Positions 35,213-46,899 of a DNA stretch of 64,000 nt are shown in pieces. The first letter of the stretch is position 1. Every line of letters starts with the position of its first letter. The stretch lies in assembly GCF_029962835.1 (NCBI RefSeq), contig NC_080590.1, forward strand, positions 68,101,501 through 68,165,500, in the 5' to 3' direction. Under the pieces are notes generated by a model. It was not told the DNA's origin. It saw nothing but the letters and a program-made list of their open reading frames with translations, and did not search any database. The position numbers were made by a program, and so were the translations under genes. The DNA is from Magnolia sinica (Eukaryota; Streptophyta; Magnoliopsida; Magnoliales; Magnoliaceae).

Positions 35213-35957
35213 TTGGGGGACACACGAAATCAACCCCGAGTTATAGTCAAACAATAAAAGATCAATCTAACCAAACACAAATGAAACACAAGATTTTACA
35301 TGAAAAAATTATGGCACAAACTGACAGTGGAATCCATTATGAATTCAATGTACAAGAGATGGAACGAGCTTACCGATCGAGAGCATACCTCAAACACCAC
35401 AAGACCCTAGCTTTTCTTCTCCCTCTGTACTCTAAAAGTCCTAGACACGATTTTCACACCCTAATCCCCAATTATAACTTCTTTTAAGTAGTTGAAACCG
35501 AAATAGAAAATAAATCCTGCAATTCTACAAAACTGCGCAAGTCAGTTGATGGGAGCTTCGATCATATCGAGTGCTATTGACATTTGTCAATCTGATCGAA
35601 GCCACTTTCAATCATATTGATTTGGACCTAGAAACTGCCTAGCGAGCAAAGGCCAAAAAATAGTATTTTCTCTATGAGATCGAGTGGTCTATCGATCCCA
35701 TCGATTGACTTAGTTATGAACAGATTTAAGACATTAGACAACAAAGGACATAATGGATTTATGTGAGAGAGAAAATGGAGGAACAAGGGCAAAGACACAC
35801 TGAGGTTCATATACATGGAGAGAGAGAGAGCCCTAACCACCATCTAAATCAGCTTAACCCATCATAGCCCTACATCCAGCCAATCTAGGTCTTTGAATGG
35901 TCATATTCTACTAGCTCAACCGTATCATATGGTTAAAGGTGTCAATGGATTGGGTAT
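35213..35957 (-). mobile_element. diverged copia LTR fragment R
   Basis: On the minus strand it ends GTGTCCCCCAACA at 35213 and follows the plan of the copia LTR next to it: TTTTACATG about 80-100 bases from the end, a stretch like TTCATAATG, then ATCGA-type short palindromes at 35540-35710. Its 5' part is not found; element H inserted at 35957/35958. Confidence 0.5.
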
Positions 35958-36549
35958 TGTTGGGCCGCGAAAGCAACCTCATAGTCGAATCACACAAATG
36001 ATAGATAAATGTAAACAAAGCAATCACATAGAACACACAAATTTTACATGGAAAAATTCTTGCAGGGAAGAACCACGACACAAATGACAAGCAATTTCAT
36101 TATGAAATTGAATTACAAAAGATAGAATCAACTTACATATGCGAAAACCCTTCTCAAAACCCTAACACTCTCTTAGAACAAGTTCTTCATTATCTTAATC
36201 ATGTTTAACACCCATATATATAGTGTTACACATGGAATAGAAAATAAATCACACAATTACACAAAACCACGCATGTCGTCGATCTAACCATCAATCGATC
36301 AAGTAACCCTCGATCGATCGTGCCATTGTGTTCGATCAATCAAACATGCTCAAAATTCTCCTGAGAGTAAATTTAATTTTTCTAAATTATCCCAATCGAT
36401 CGAACCCAAATAATTGATTAGATCGAAACTACCAAAAATTGTCTAGTGAGCAAATTCATATATTTAGGGTATTATTGGTAGATTGAATTAGATTGTCGAT
36501 TGATCAAAATCTCTAGTTCAAGCATATATTGGAGACACCAATTTCAATA
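35958..36549 (-). repeat. 3' LTR of element H (PPT at 36550-36558)
   Basis: It begins TATTGAAATTGG (from TGTTG) after the tract GATGGAGAT and ends GGCCCAACA at 35958. A TATA box TATATATG (minus strand) lies at about 36214-36222. Short ATCGATCGA palindromes lie at about 36285-36320. Confidence 0.85.
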
Positions 36550-36869
36550 ATCTCCATCGTAGCTTCAATCTTCGTGCTCCATTGCTTCAAGCTGCTATCA
36601 CCATCTCTAATTGTCTCCATCATAATATCAACATTGTCCTTGTTTTTCATGCACATCCCATTTTCATTAAAACTTTGTCAATCCCAAAGAAGTATAACAT
36701 AATCTGAACTTATTGCAGGAACCATATTCGTAAATATATCCGTTAGATTCACGCTCATGTGGATCTTCTAAAAAGTAACACTACCTTCCTCAAGCACCTA
36801 TCGGATAAAATGATGATTAATATCAATATATTTAGTTCTAGAATGGTAAACCCAAGTTTTTTGCCATAT

Positions 36870-37340
36870 TAATCGTGCTTTCGCTATCACAATTCATAGG
36901 TACGGCCTCCTGCTGAAGAACCGACTCATTCATTATTCCTCTCAACTATATATATCATTTGAATGCCTTCATCACTGCCATATACTCAACTTCGGTTGTG
37001 GAAAGAATAACCATAAACTGAAGCTTCGACATCCAACTGATTGCTCCACCCACTAATATAAATAAATAATCGAAAGTTGACATTGTATTGTCTACATTTC
37101 CTATATAATCGGAATCACATAGCCTACAAGTTTGTCCTCTAATTTTTTTAATATCAAGACATAATCCTTCATACCTCGTAGATAGAGAAGTAACCATTTC
37201 ACTACCACCCAATATTGCTTATAGGGGTTTGACATGTATATGCTCACAACACCCACTGCATGTGAAATATCCAGTCTCATAGAGACCATAACATACATCA
37301 AACTGCCAACTGCACTCGAGTAAGGCACATGAGACATAAA
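36870..37340 (-). pseudogene. RNase H domain of element H
   Basis: Recognisable pieces in two frames: DSDYIGNVDNTMSTFDY, then GGAISWMSKLQ and STTEVEYMAVMKAFK. Frameshifts divide it and a stop follows. In a live element it would remove the RNA strand during reverse transcription. Confidence 0.8.
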
Positions 37341-37379
37341 CTGTTTTTTTTTCGTTTACAATAGAACATTACTTTGAAG

Positions 37380-38100
37380 AAAGTCAAAAGTGAGTAGCAT
37401 GGGGTGTGCTAACCAGTTTAACCTTGTCCATACTAAACTTGAGTAGGACATTCTTAAGATACTCTGCCTCAGACAACTGTAGCTTACTCTTCTCCCTATC
37501 TCTGTATATATCAATGTCAAGAATCCTCTTTGCAGCCCTCAGATCTTTCATCCCGAATATCCTAGATAACCGAGTCTTCAATATGTTAATCTTAGACATG
37601 CTATGACTGGTAATAAGCATCAACATACAATACTAGTATAATGAATTCATCATCACTTAGTGATCTAAAATAAACATAATGATTGAATTCACTCATAGTA
37701 AACCGCTGACTCATCATGAAAAAATGAAACTTTTTGTAACAGTGTATGGGCAACTCTTTCTAACCTTATTCTGTAACCCTTGTATCTTGAACCCTTCTGG
37801 TTACGTCATGTAAATATGCTCTTCCAGTTCCCCATGTAGGAAAGCGACCTCACATCTATTTATTCCAGGTCAAGGTTAAATAGGGCAACCAACTCCAACA
37901 CAAATATGATAGATATCTGCTTGACTACAGGTGCGAAAATTTCGCTGAAGTCGACACCCTCCTTCTGCACATAAGTCTTAGCTACCAATCTAGCATTATA
38001 TCTATCAATTTTCTTTTGATAGATCTACATATATCCGATCACTTTACGCCCAACGAGAAGCTCTACCAGCTCACACTTCTCATTCCTGTATAAAGAATCA
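37380..38100 (-). pseudogene. reverse transcriptase of element H, catalytic motif lost
   Basis: Copia RT landmarks appear in order with several stops: a segment like VAKTYVQKEGVDFSEIFAP (about 37920-38000), the equivalent of LDVKTAFLHGNLEE (about 37860), and YVDA at 37616-37627 in place of YVDD, the second Asp codon having changed to GCT. The following part (ILKTRLSRIFGMKDL) is conserved. The element could not have been active with this RT. Confidence 0.82.
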
Positions 38101-38598
38101 ATCTCATCCTACATTGTCACTATCTACTTCTCAACATCTATGGCTTCCAATGCTTCCTGAGAGATAGACAAATCCCCCTCATCCGTAATAAGAGCGAATG
38201 CAACATTCGAGTAATTTCTGTATCTCATCAGTAATCTATGATCTCTTGGTGGATTTCTTCTCACAAATGGCAGCTCCACTGGCTCATGTATCTCTTCCTA
38301 CGATTTATCAATTTCAACATCAATTACCACTAACTTTTTTATTTCCTTGTGTTCATCATTGCGAAATAAAGAATCCTCATCATACCCGATGTCATGGCTA
38401 ATCGTGGTCTTTTATGTGACCTGGTTATATAGCATGTATCTTTTTACACCATCACCATATCCCACAAAGGTATACTTCTTCGCCCTTTGGTCTAACTTAT
38501 CTTTTTCAACTGACGGCACATGAAAGTAAGCATCACAACCAAATACTCGCAACCTTAAATAGTCTACATCATGACCACTACAAACTTCTTATGGAATT

Positions 38599-39501
38599 TT
38601 ATAATTTATGGTCGTAAACGGGGACCGATTCACAAGTAACAAGCCGTATTGATAACCTTAGTTCATAGTTCATTCCCAATGTAGCATTACTCAACATACT
38701 TTGGGATCTCTTCAAGAGAATTTGGTTCATATGTTCTACTACATCATTCTGCTTTGGTGTATGGCCTACTATACTATACCTCACTATCCCCTCATCTTTG
38801 CAAAACTAAATGAACTTCTTATAAATCATTTTTGCAAAATTAATTGAATTCCTTATAAGTGAATTCTCCACCATTGTATGTACTTAGTATTTTCAACTTT
38901 CACCCTGTCTGCTTTTCCACCATTACCTTCCACATTTTGAAGATAGCAAAAACACTGAATTTATGCTTCATAAAGTAAACCTAAAATTTTCTAATGTAGT
39001 CATATATGAATGTGACAAAAAATGATGAGTCTGCTCTATAAACAACGGGCGACAGTCCCCATAAATCCTAATGTATATAATCAAGTATACCTTTACTTAT
39101 ATGATTTTCATACTTAAAAAGATAATTATGATTATTTACTATATATGTAATATTCACATACATTAAAATCAGCACTTTTAAATGCAAGAATCAAATACCT
39201 TTATATTGTGCTCGCTCATGTGGTTTAGTCACGTATGCCACAAATGTGTTGATGTGGACTCTACCATAGACGTTGTAGCTCCGCTAAATATGGTATTTTT
39301 TATCAGATTATAAAGGTTACTATACTGTACTTTCATAAAAATGAGTGCCTCGTTTGAAACCTTTAAGACATTATTAAACTCGATGAACTTGAATCCAAGT
39401 GCCTCGAGGGCCCCTAAAGATATCAAATTATTCTTAAGATCATGAATGCGTCTCACATCTGTCAGGATACACTCCATTCGATTAAATATCTTGATGCGCA
39501 T
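38599..39501 (-). pseudogene. pre-integrase and integrase region of element H
   Basis: The pre-integrase part is seen at 39229-39501 (DLKNNLISLGALEALGFKF ... LWHT). The C-terminal side of the catalytic core is at 38599-38784 (HTPKQNDVVEHMNQILLKRS, where live copies read GTPQQNGVAERMNRT). Stops and frameshifts lie between. Integrase would join the DNA copy to the chromosome. Confidence 0.8.
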
Positions 39502-39763
39502 CGATTCAATACCAACAACTTTGTAGGCAAAGTCATTGCCTAAAACACTAGGCCATCATCATACCCATTGCATGTGGTGAACTAAATTCGATGAGGGCAC
39601 ATGTGATACAATGACCCAAAATTTAAAATCCAATCATTGCTAAGATACCTAAATTTGGATGTGATCAGTACATCTAACCATTTGCTTCCTCACTAGATTT
39701 TATTGCATTGGCCTCCCTCAGCGAATCATCTTATTTATTTATCTTTTAAGCTTCGGGATTCCT

Positions 39764-40493
39764 ACAATCCTTCTTCATATGTCCCATCTTTTCACAATTT
39801 CAGCACTTTATCTTCCCTTTGCCCTTTGACTTAAACTTAGATCAAGGCTTCCCCTTCTCTTACTCAGACTATCTGCTCGGACAAACAGTGCGTTAATAGA
39901 AAATCCTTCATCACCGTTTTTTTTTTCTCAACTACTTTGATTGAAAGGTTGAGATAACGGTCTCAATGTCTAAGTTATTCCTACTAGTGCACAAAGTATC
40001 CGCCAGATACTAGTAAGATTCTGGTAGAGACCTTAATAAGATTATGGATTTATCTTTCCCATTCATCTTTACCTCCATACTCATCAACTTGCAAAGTAAT
40101 TAATTGAACATGTTAATGTGTTCATTAATATTCAACCATTTCACCATCTTCAAATTATAGGATTTTTTTCTTCATATACGGATGATTACTGAGAGATTTC
40201 GTTATGTACAAACTTTTTAACTTTATTCAAAGCCCTACGGTGGTCATTTGATCAAAGACATTATAGAGGACATCGTCAAATAAGAATAATTCAATCAAGG
40301 TAATCATCTTCTAATCAAGTTCTTCCCATTCTTCATCATTCATAGTCATAAGATGCTTAGCTACACCAAGTAGTACATGTTGCAATCCTTGCTGAACTAG
40401 AAGGCCTCTCATCTTCACCTTCCATAGTTCAAAGTTATTTTTTCCAGTGAACTTTTCTATGTCATACTTCACGTTCGATCCCTTCATCGTCAT
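39764..40493 (-). pseudogene. gag of element H
   Basis: It starts at 40493 with the usual copia gag N-terminus (KYDIEKFTGKNNFELWKVKM) and ends in a zinc knuckle at 39764-39805 (C-x2-C-x4-H-x4-C) in which the residue after the first Cys is a stop (TGA). Other stops and frame changes lie between. A live gag builds the particle and binds RNA through the knuckle. Confidence 0.85.
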
Positions 40494-40526
40494 GTCTCAT
40501 ATTCAAACTTGAATCCTAACCTATAT

Positions 40527-40537
40527 CTCTGATACCA
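40527..40537 (-). other. primer binding site of element H
   Basis: The minus strand reads TGGTATCAGAG two bases after the 5' LTR end, complementary to initiator Met-tRNA. Confidence 0.9.
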
Positions 40538-40539
40538 CT

Positions 40540-41095
40540 TGTTAGATCCGTAGAAGCAACCTTAGAGTTAAATCACACAAATGATAGATTAATGCAAATA
40601 AAGTAATCATAGAGAACGTGTAAACCACGGCACAAAAGCGACAAGCAATCTGTGATGAAAATGAATTATAATAGATAAAATCAACCTGTAGATGCGAGAA
40701 CCCTTCTCATAACCCTAGCACTCCCTTAGAACAATTCTCCGTTACCCTAATCATGTTTAACACCCACATATATAGTGTTACACACAGAATAGGAAACAAA
40801 TCACGCAATTATGCAAAAACATGTGCACCATCGATCTAACCATCGTTCGATCAACATCGATCGAGCAACCCTCGATCAATTGATCGAGCCTTCATGTTCA
40901 ATCAATTGAACATGTACAAAAGTGTCCAGAGAGTAAATTATTTTTTTTTTTTGAATTATTCCAATCGATCAAACTGGTCGATTCATCGAAAGTACCAAAA
41001 ACTATCCAGCGAGGGTATTATAAATTGATCGAACCAGACAGTCGATTGATCAAAATCCCTTATTCAAGCATAGATTGGAGACACCAATTTCAACA
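40540..41095 (-). repeat. 5' LTR of element H
   Basis: It begins TGTTGAAATTGGTGTCTCC at 41095 and ends GATCTAACA at 40540, 556 bases. It aligns with the 3' LTR. A TATA box (TATATA, minus strand) lies at about 40769-40774. Confidence 0.88.
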
Positions 41096-41173
41096 AGTAT
41101 ACGGGTGCCCGAACTCATATCCACCAATGATTATTATACCAATACCCATATTCATACTTATATTCATGTTGCA

Positions 41174-41310
41174 CCTATTACAATGCCTCAGTGGTAGACT
41201 CTATGGAGTTTTAACAGGAGGGCATGGGTTCGAGCATCTCTTGTGGCGAGAGTGTGTGGGAGTAAGTACGTCAGTGTTTGTAAAAAAATAAAAATAAAAA
41301 AATAAAATAA
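41174..41310 (+). mobile_element. tRNA-derived SINE
   Basis: It has an A-box-like TGCCTCAGTGG at 41184-41194 and a B-box-like GGTTCGAGCAT at 41227-41237, spaced as in a tRNA promoter. A short unrelated body and an A-rich tail (about 41281-41311) follow. The 3' half does not fold as a tRNA, so it is not a tRNA gene. No clear TSD. Confidence 0.55.
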
Positions 41311-41311
41311 A

Positions 41312-42489
41312 ATCCTTTAGGATATCAAGTTCCCATTTATAACTAAAGATTTTTGAAAAAAATACACCATTAAAATTTATGGAAGTGATTAAAAAAGCTA
41401 TAATTTCTTTTTCCAAAAGGCATAAAATATACTATTAAAATAAATAAATAAATAAACAACATCTTCTCATTGTTTTAAAAGCTAAAGCTAAGGAAAAATT
41501 ACATCCTTAGAGTACAAATAATTGAAGTATAAACCATATAAATTGTGGGCCCCAAACCAAATGTAGAATGAAGCAAAAGTTTATAGCTTGTTCAATTGTC
41601 CGTTTTTTCAATTGACAAACAATTTTGGAAAGTTTAAAAGTGAAAAATTCGGGTGATCCTATGTCATCAGTCTATGGATTGAAGGTTAGGATTGCTCAGC
41701 CAATCTAGTTTTGGAAATGCAACTTAGTGATAGTGATTTTCATAATTTATTTGGTTTAATTGGAGATATTGTTTGCCACATTCAATTTCTATGTGCCTTT
41801 GTTCAATTTTTGTGTCACCATATCAAGTGTTATACATGGCCATGTATCAAATAACTTCCTATTTTATTAGGACATTTTGATTTGGTACATAAATTCACAG
41901 AGACTTTTGAATTGATATGGAAAGATTACATGGATCTGGCACGCGACCATGTATACGTGTTGCAAATCGACAACCCTTCAAATTACAATGATGCCCAAAT
42001 CCCTTTCAGGGACCGCATGGACTTGGGCATGATTGTAATATGTAGAACTGTCCTTTCGTGTATTAAAAGGAAAAAATAAAAAGATCAGAATATTTTCCAC
42101 CGTTAATCAGGCAGCTGTCATTGGCACAGAATGCGTCCCTGCATGTTTTGCAAAATCCAGACCATTACTACAGTTGATATGAATAGACCCACCCTTGGAG
42201 ACAAGAAATTCCTAACATTTTAATATGTATCCCCCGAACAGAACAGACTGTTAAGAAGGAAAATGCTTGATAGGTCCAAATTCAACAAAAATCAAGACCA
42301 AAGATTCGATGGTAGGATTTCCAGTTTTGTGGATCTTTAGTGCTCATCATGTCAACGGCTTGGGTCAATGAACCGTGGGCCTCACCTGTGGAATATAAAA
42401 ACCAGATCCTCGAAGATCGTTTAACTCCAAAGGAATCTTTGCTTAAGCCCACACGCATCTGCACTAAAGCTTATGTAGAATCAGTAAAT
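41312..42489. other. intergenic stretch; no gene supported
   Basis: A/T-rich sequence with no recognisable element. The frames at 41882-42079 and 42340-42540 look accidental. Confidence 0.5.
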
Positions 42490-43126
42490 AAGAGCTGTAC
42501 ACGAGTCAAACCATGTCGAGCTTGGCACAGCTCGACTTAGCTCGATCAGTATCTGACCCCAGCTCGAACTCGACTTGGCTCAGTTCGGTCAGCAACTCAG
42601 GCCAGTTCAAGCTGAGTTCGAGCCTGTGTGACATTTTCTCAAACACATGAAGTGTACCTTCAGTTTCTCAAAGTATGAAGAACAACAGCAATTTACAGGT
42701 ATTTCATCAAACACTTGATAGGCAGCAACAAAATCAAGATAGGGGGTAGTTTTATCATGTAAAGGTTTTTTTTTTTTTGGTAGTGATTTGTTTCATATCC
42801 ATACCTTCCTCGCCACCAGCTGATCCCGTAGAAAATGTATGCACCAAAACAACACTTCGTTGAGTCATTTCATCAAACACTTGGTGAGAAATGTCAATAT
42901 CAAAATAATTAAGTCACTGAACTTGTTCGATCCGAGTTCGATTTGAGTTGAGGTTCGATCTGAGTCGATTCGAGCTCGGACAAGCTCGAACTTGGCTCAA
43001 AATTTTTTTGAGCTCCAAAAATCAACTCGACTTGGCTCGAACTCAGTTCCGAACCAAGTTGAATTGAGCTTTTTCGAGTCGAGTCGAGTGAGTTAACCAA
43101 GAAAACTCGGCTCATGTACAACTCTA
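42490..43126. mobile_element. MITE K (hAT-like, GAGCTCGA-rich)
   Basis: Terminal inverted repeats AGAGCTGTACACGAG and, inverted, AGAGTTGTACATGAG. Both subterminal regions (42505-42625 and 42920-43110) are dense in CTCGA/GAGCT motifs, as in a widespread plant MITE type. I found no convincing eight-base TSD. No transposase. Confidence 0.65.
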
Positions 43127-43891
43127 TACATACCATACTTTGCCAGCAAGGCATGGTATGTCTGATATCCCATCCATCCATCAAAGTGGTACCAATATGT
43201 CCGAGATCACTTCTATCCATCAAAGTGGTTTCATTACATTGATGCTCTAGTCTAAGAAACAAGTTTATAGATTGGTCAGGCTAGCACAACTAGCAAAACA
43301 AAATGTACGGCTCTGGTAAACCTGGCTGAAATAGTAGGCATCTGTCTATAGCTCTAGAGAAGAACCTGTTCAGAGCTTGTAAGTGCTTATATGTTTAGCA
43401 CACATAAGTTTGTCAAATTTCGTGAGCCAAAAGTGATACTGGTCAGATCACAAGCATGGTTAGATCTTAACTACTCTACATGTCTGAAGATCAGCTAAAG
43501 ATCGGCTTATCATCTTAAAAAGATGTCGCTCAGTTTTAAGACTAGCTGAACTCTGTATTTGCTAAACAACAGGTGATATAACCCTAGAAAAACCTTAGGT
43601 CAAGTATTTTAAAAAAAATATTCATTTTAGGTTATCTATATTATATTTGCTATGGAGTTCAGTCAGCCTAACTTTTAGGTCAGTGAGCCTAACTTCTTCG
43701 GCTAACCTAACTTCAGATTCGAGCTAGAAATCAAAATCTGTTGAAAATTCGGCCAACTGATTGGCAAATTTGGCTAACCAAATTTTGGATAAATCTTATC
43801 CCGCACAATCTGATAGCCGTTAGAAGGAATTCGATGGAATCCAGTCAGCCAAACTTATTCTTAGGTTAGCCAAATTTCTAAACCTGTTAGC

Positions 43892-43900
43892 TATAAATAG
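43892..43900 (+). promoter_or_regulatory. TATA box of LTR S
   Basis: TATAAATAG in TAGCTATAAATAGGGACC, a strong match to the plant TATA consensus, about 950 bases before the LTR end. Confidence 0.55.
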
Positions 43901-44284
43901 GGACCTTCTCTCATTATAAATTATAATGAAAAATCACTCTAAAACTTCTGCAAGTGAGATAAAAGCTCAAGTCCTCGGCAAACATATTGTGCGGTATTTA
44001 TAAATTCTTTTTAAGCTTATTCAATTCCGTTTCTCAAGATTATTTCAATATCATTTTAAAGAGTAGTCTATACTCTTCTTAAGATTTAAGAGAATTAAAT
44101 CAGTAGCATTTGGGTTTTTCATTTCTAAAAATCTTTAGAACACTATGCTCTTTCTTTTAAGCGAATACTATCTCATCTACATACAAGAAAGAAGATTTCT
44201 TCTACAAGCTTCTACTGCAACTTCAAATCTGTGTTTGAAGATAAGTACTTTATCATTTCATTTCATTTAAGTATTTCTGAGATA

Positions 44285-44470
44285 GCCTGTGAAAATCTCA
44301 GTGGGTAGATTTGGGATAGCCCGTGAAAATCACAAAAGGGGTTTTATTGTGGTGAGCCTGTGAAAATCACAAAAGAGTTTTGTTGTGGTGAGCCCATGAA
44401 AATCACAAGGAACTGCATAAGTTTATTAAGGTGAACCTGTGAAAACCTTGTTATAGTGAAAGCCAAAATT
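44285..44470 (+). repeat. short tandem repeats in LTR S
   Basis: Four to five units of about 45-55 bases, each with a phrase like GCCTGTGAAAATCACAAAAG followed by a T/G-rich stretch. Confidence 0.75.
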
Positions 44471-44844
44471 ACGAAGGTAGTAATTTTGGGAGTGGAGTAG
44501 GTATGGTTTTTAAAACACTGAACCACTATAACTCCTTATGCCTCTGTGGTGAATGCCTTATTCTTTTTTGTGGTGAATGTTATTTATTTCATTCTTGTGA
44601 TAAATGCTGTAATTATTTTATCTTCTCTTGCTAGTTCAAAAGATTGATTTTAAAGACATTCATGAAATAAGGTTGTCCTGCTTAATATTTTAGGTGACGG
44701 TTGTCCTACGAATTATTTGGAATCAAGGTTTCAATACTTGGGCAATTGAGATTTTAGATTCTTTATATATTCTGCTTTTATTTTAATTATTTGGCAATGT
44801 CCTATTTACCCCCCTCCACGACATCGATAGCTCGCCTTTTCAAG

Positions 44845-44852
44845 TGGTATCA
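44845..44852 (+). other. primer binding site of element S (decayed)
   Basis: TGGTATCA followed by TCC instead of GAGC, two bases after the LTR end. Confidence 0.6.
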
Positions 44853-44859
44853 TCCCTCC

Positions 44860-45247
44860 TATGATGAAAGTAGTAGCTGAAAATGGAACCGTGTCCATGA
44901 AAGAAATTGATAATAATTTTTGAACGATACTTTAGAAAAGTGAAAGTAGTGCTAATGTAAAGGCATTAAATCTAATAACTGTGCTTTATGGCTAGATGAA
45001 TACAAAAGAATCATTTTGTGCTTTACACCTAAACAAGCATGGGATATTCTTAAAATGACACATGAAGGAACTAACATTGTCAAAAAATCTAAAATCTAAT
45101 TCCTCACACCCAAATTTGAGGAAATTTGTATGGAAGAAAATGAGTCTTTTATGGACTTCTATACGAAACTAAATGATATAGTGAATTCCATATGGGGTCT
45201 TGGAGATAGAATCCCTGAAAGCAAGGTTTGAGCAAAAATATTATGAT
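44860..45247 (+). pseudogene. SIRE-like gag remnant, cut by element P
   Basis: In shifting frames it reads LWLDEYKRIILCFTPKQAWDIL, MTHEGTNIVKKSK, FEEICMEENESFMDFYTK and LNDIVNSIWGLGDRIPESKV, the order found in gag of SIRE/Maximus copia elements. Stops interrupt it. It ends mid-domain (AKIL) at 45247, where the LTR of P begins. The rest of S should lie right of the window. Confidence 0.8.
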
Positions 45248-46899
45248 TGTAAGGCCCGTATCCTAGCCCGTACCATTCCTTAACTTCCGCAATCCTCTCC
45301 ATCGAATTTCGGCAACCCGCGACTTATAGTCGGCATTTGAGCGCGACCCTAAGTCGCATCCTGTAGATCTGAGTCAACTCGACCTAAAAATTCTACCATT
45401 GCGACTAAGCCGTTGCCGCGGTTCCAATGTCGTGTCTTATGCACCGATGCGATACCCAGGCTAGGAGTTGTGGACCCACGTTATTTTGAGAAAAACGCCA
45501 CGCGTTGCAATTCCTAAGAGAATCTCCACCACCTTTCATATCAATCAATCAAGTACACATCCCATCACAACCCATCACTCCACCTATCACACCCATCCCT
45601 CTCTTACACAAGCCATCCCCAAAGTCAACCCTCATGTCACTCACACCCATCACTCACCCATCCCTTTTCATCCCATCACCTCTCTCTCTCTCTCTTTCTC
45701 AATCCATTTCCCAAGCAACCGGAGGGAGAAAATGTCCAAGCTCTTCCCAAAGAAAGCCAAGTGTGGCCCACTTCCTACCCCCTCATCTCTTATCCCAACC
45801 CTTCAATCTTCATCATCCTCTGCCTAAGTTGAAGCTAAGGAGCTAAGGAAGTCATAAAACCAAGAAGATTAGCAATCGGTGGGTGTTTTGTATGAGTAGA
45901 TTTATATTTTGATGATGGGCTAAGTGGGGCCTACTGATCGATGGTATGGATCTCACTTTGGACCCTAGGTGTGGCTGATGGCCCACCATGATTCATATGT
46001 TCATCCCATGATGGGGCCATTCTCCATGGATCCCATCATGATGTCTATTTTCCTAGTGTAAAAAGGTCATCTAGACCTTTCATTTTTGGTGAAAAAGAGA
46101 TCTCCACCGTTGATTTTGATTGGTGGGCCCACATGTATTAGGACCCACTTGATGTATATTTTGTATGAAAGGGAGGGCTCATAATGGCGGAGCCCTCCAT
46201 CGCACGTATCTCTCTCTCACTCTCCCTTGATTGTATGGCCGACCTATGATCGATGTATGTATTTTATCCATGCTGTCCACCAAGTGGGACACACTCGTTA
46301 TCCAACCGGGGCCACTTTGCTGTCCACCTTGCTACCCATTTGGGCAAGCTCTGCTGGAAGTGAAAACACAAATACCAGCTTAATCCAAACACATGTGGCC
46401 CACCCTCGTAGGACCACCGTGATGCAGATGACGTGTGACCCATCTCAATGTATGTACTTTGCATCCAGGCCGTCCCGGGCCTAAATGTTGGAGCTTTTTA
46501 AATTTATATATATATATATATATATATTAATATAATATTATGGTGGGCCCCACGTGGGACACTCCTTTAGTAGAAGCAGATTGGTTGGTGTATCTCGCAT
46601 CAGCTATATAGTTGATGTATTGACGTCAGCAAGTTCTGTGCGTCTGATCATGAGGTATGTGTTGCATCCCACCATCCAGCACGTGGACGGTGGGGATCAC
46701 CCATGGTGTATGTGTTTTATCTACACCCTCCATCTGTGGGACCCACCCAGTGATGTATGTGTTGCTCCCACACCGTCCAGCAAGGGACGGTTCTAGGGCA
46801 CACATGATATAAGTGTTTTATCCACTGTCGTCCATGGGACCCATGTGATATACGTGTTTTATCATGGCCGTCCAGATCATGTGGGACCCACCAGATGAG
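45248..46899 (+). repeat. 5' LTR of P, first part
   Basis: It begins TGTAAGGCCCG and is collinear with 53626-55349. At 46899/46900 it is interrupted by solo LTR W, with the TSD ATGAG at 46895-46899. It holds modules like GATGTATGTGTTTTATCCAC at about 46640-46870. Confidence 0.85.

Larger units (their letters stand above)
35958..41095 (-). mobile_element. element H: complete but dead Ty1/copia retrotransposon
   Basis: 5138 bases with two LTRs (40540-41095 and 35958-36549), a Met-tRNA PBS, gag, pre-integrase, integrase, RT, RNase H and PPT in normal copia order on the minus strand. The flanks GGTAT (35953-35957) and AGTAT (41096-41100) form a TSD with one change. Many stops and frameshifts, plus a lost catalytic residue in RT, make it inactive. 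Confidence 0.92.
43300..44842 (+). repeat. 5' LTR of SIRE-like copia element S (left end uncertain)
   Basis: The right end is fixed by the PBS: the LTR ends CCTTTTCA at 44842. It has a TATA box at 43892 and tandem GTGAAAATCACAAAAG repeats at 44285-44470, as in SIRE LTRs. I cannot place the left end; it lies somewhere between MITE K and about 43400. Confidence 0.55.

Noticed and set aside
41184..41237. A tRNA gene
   Set aside because: A-box and B-box phrases are present but the arms do not pair and an A-rich tail follows; it fits a SINE better.
43127..43262. Repeated CATCCATCAAAGTGGT as a possible element end
   Set aside because: Two short copies only, with no inverted partner or TSD.
45468..45846. 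Frames in the 5' LTR of P (for example MSKLFPKKAKCGPLPTPSS), also present in the 3' LTR
   Set aside because: Two LTR copies share sequence anyway; the frame is low in complexity, overlaps another frame, and its ATG is not kept in Q.
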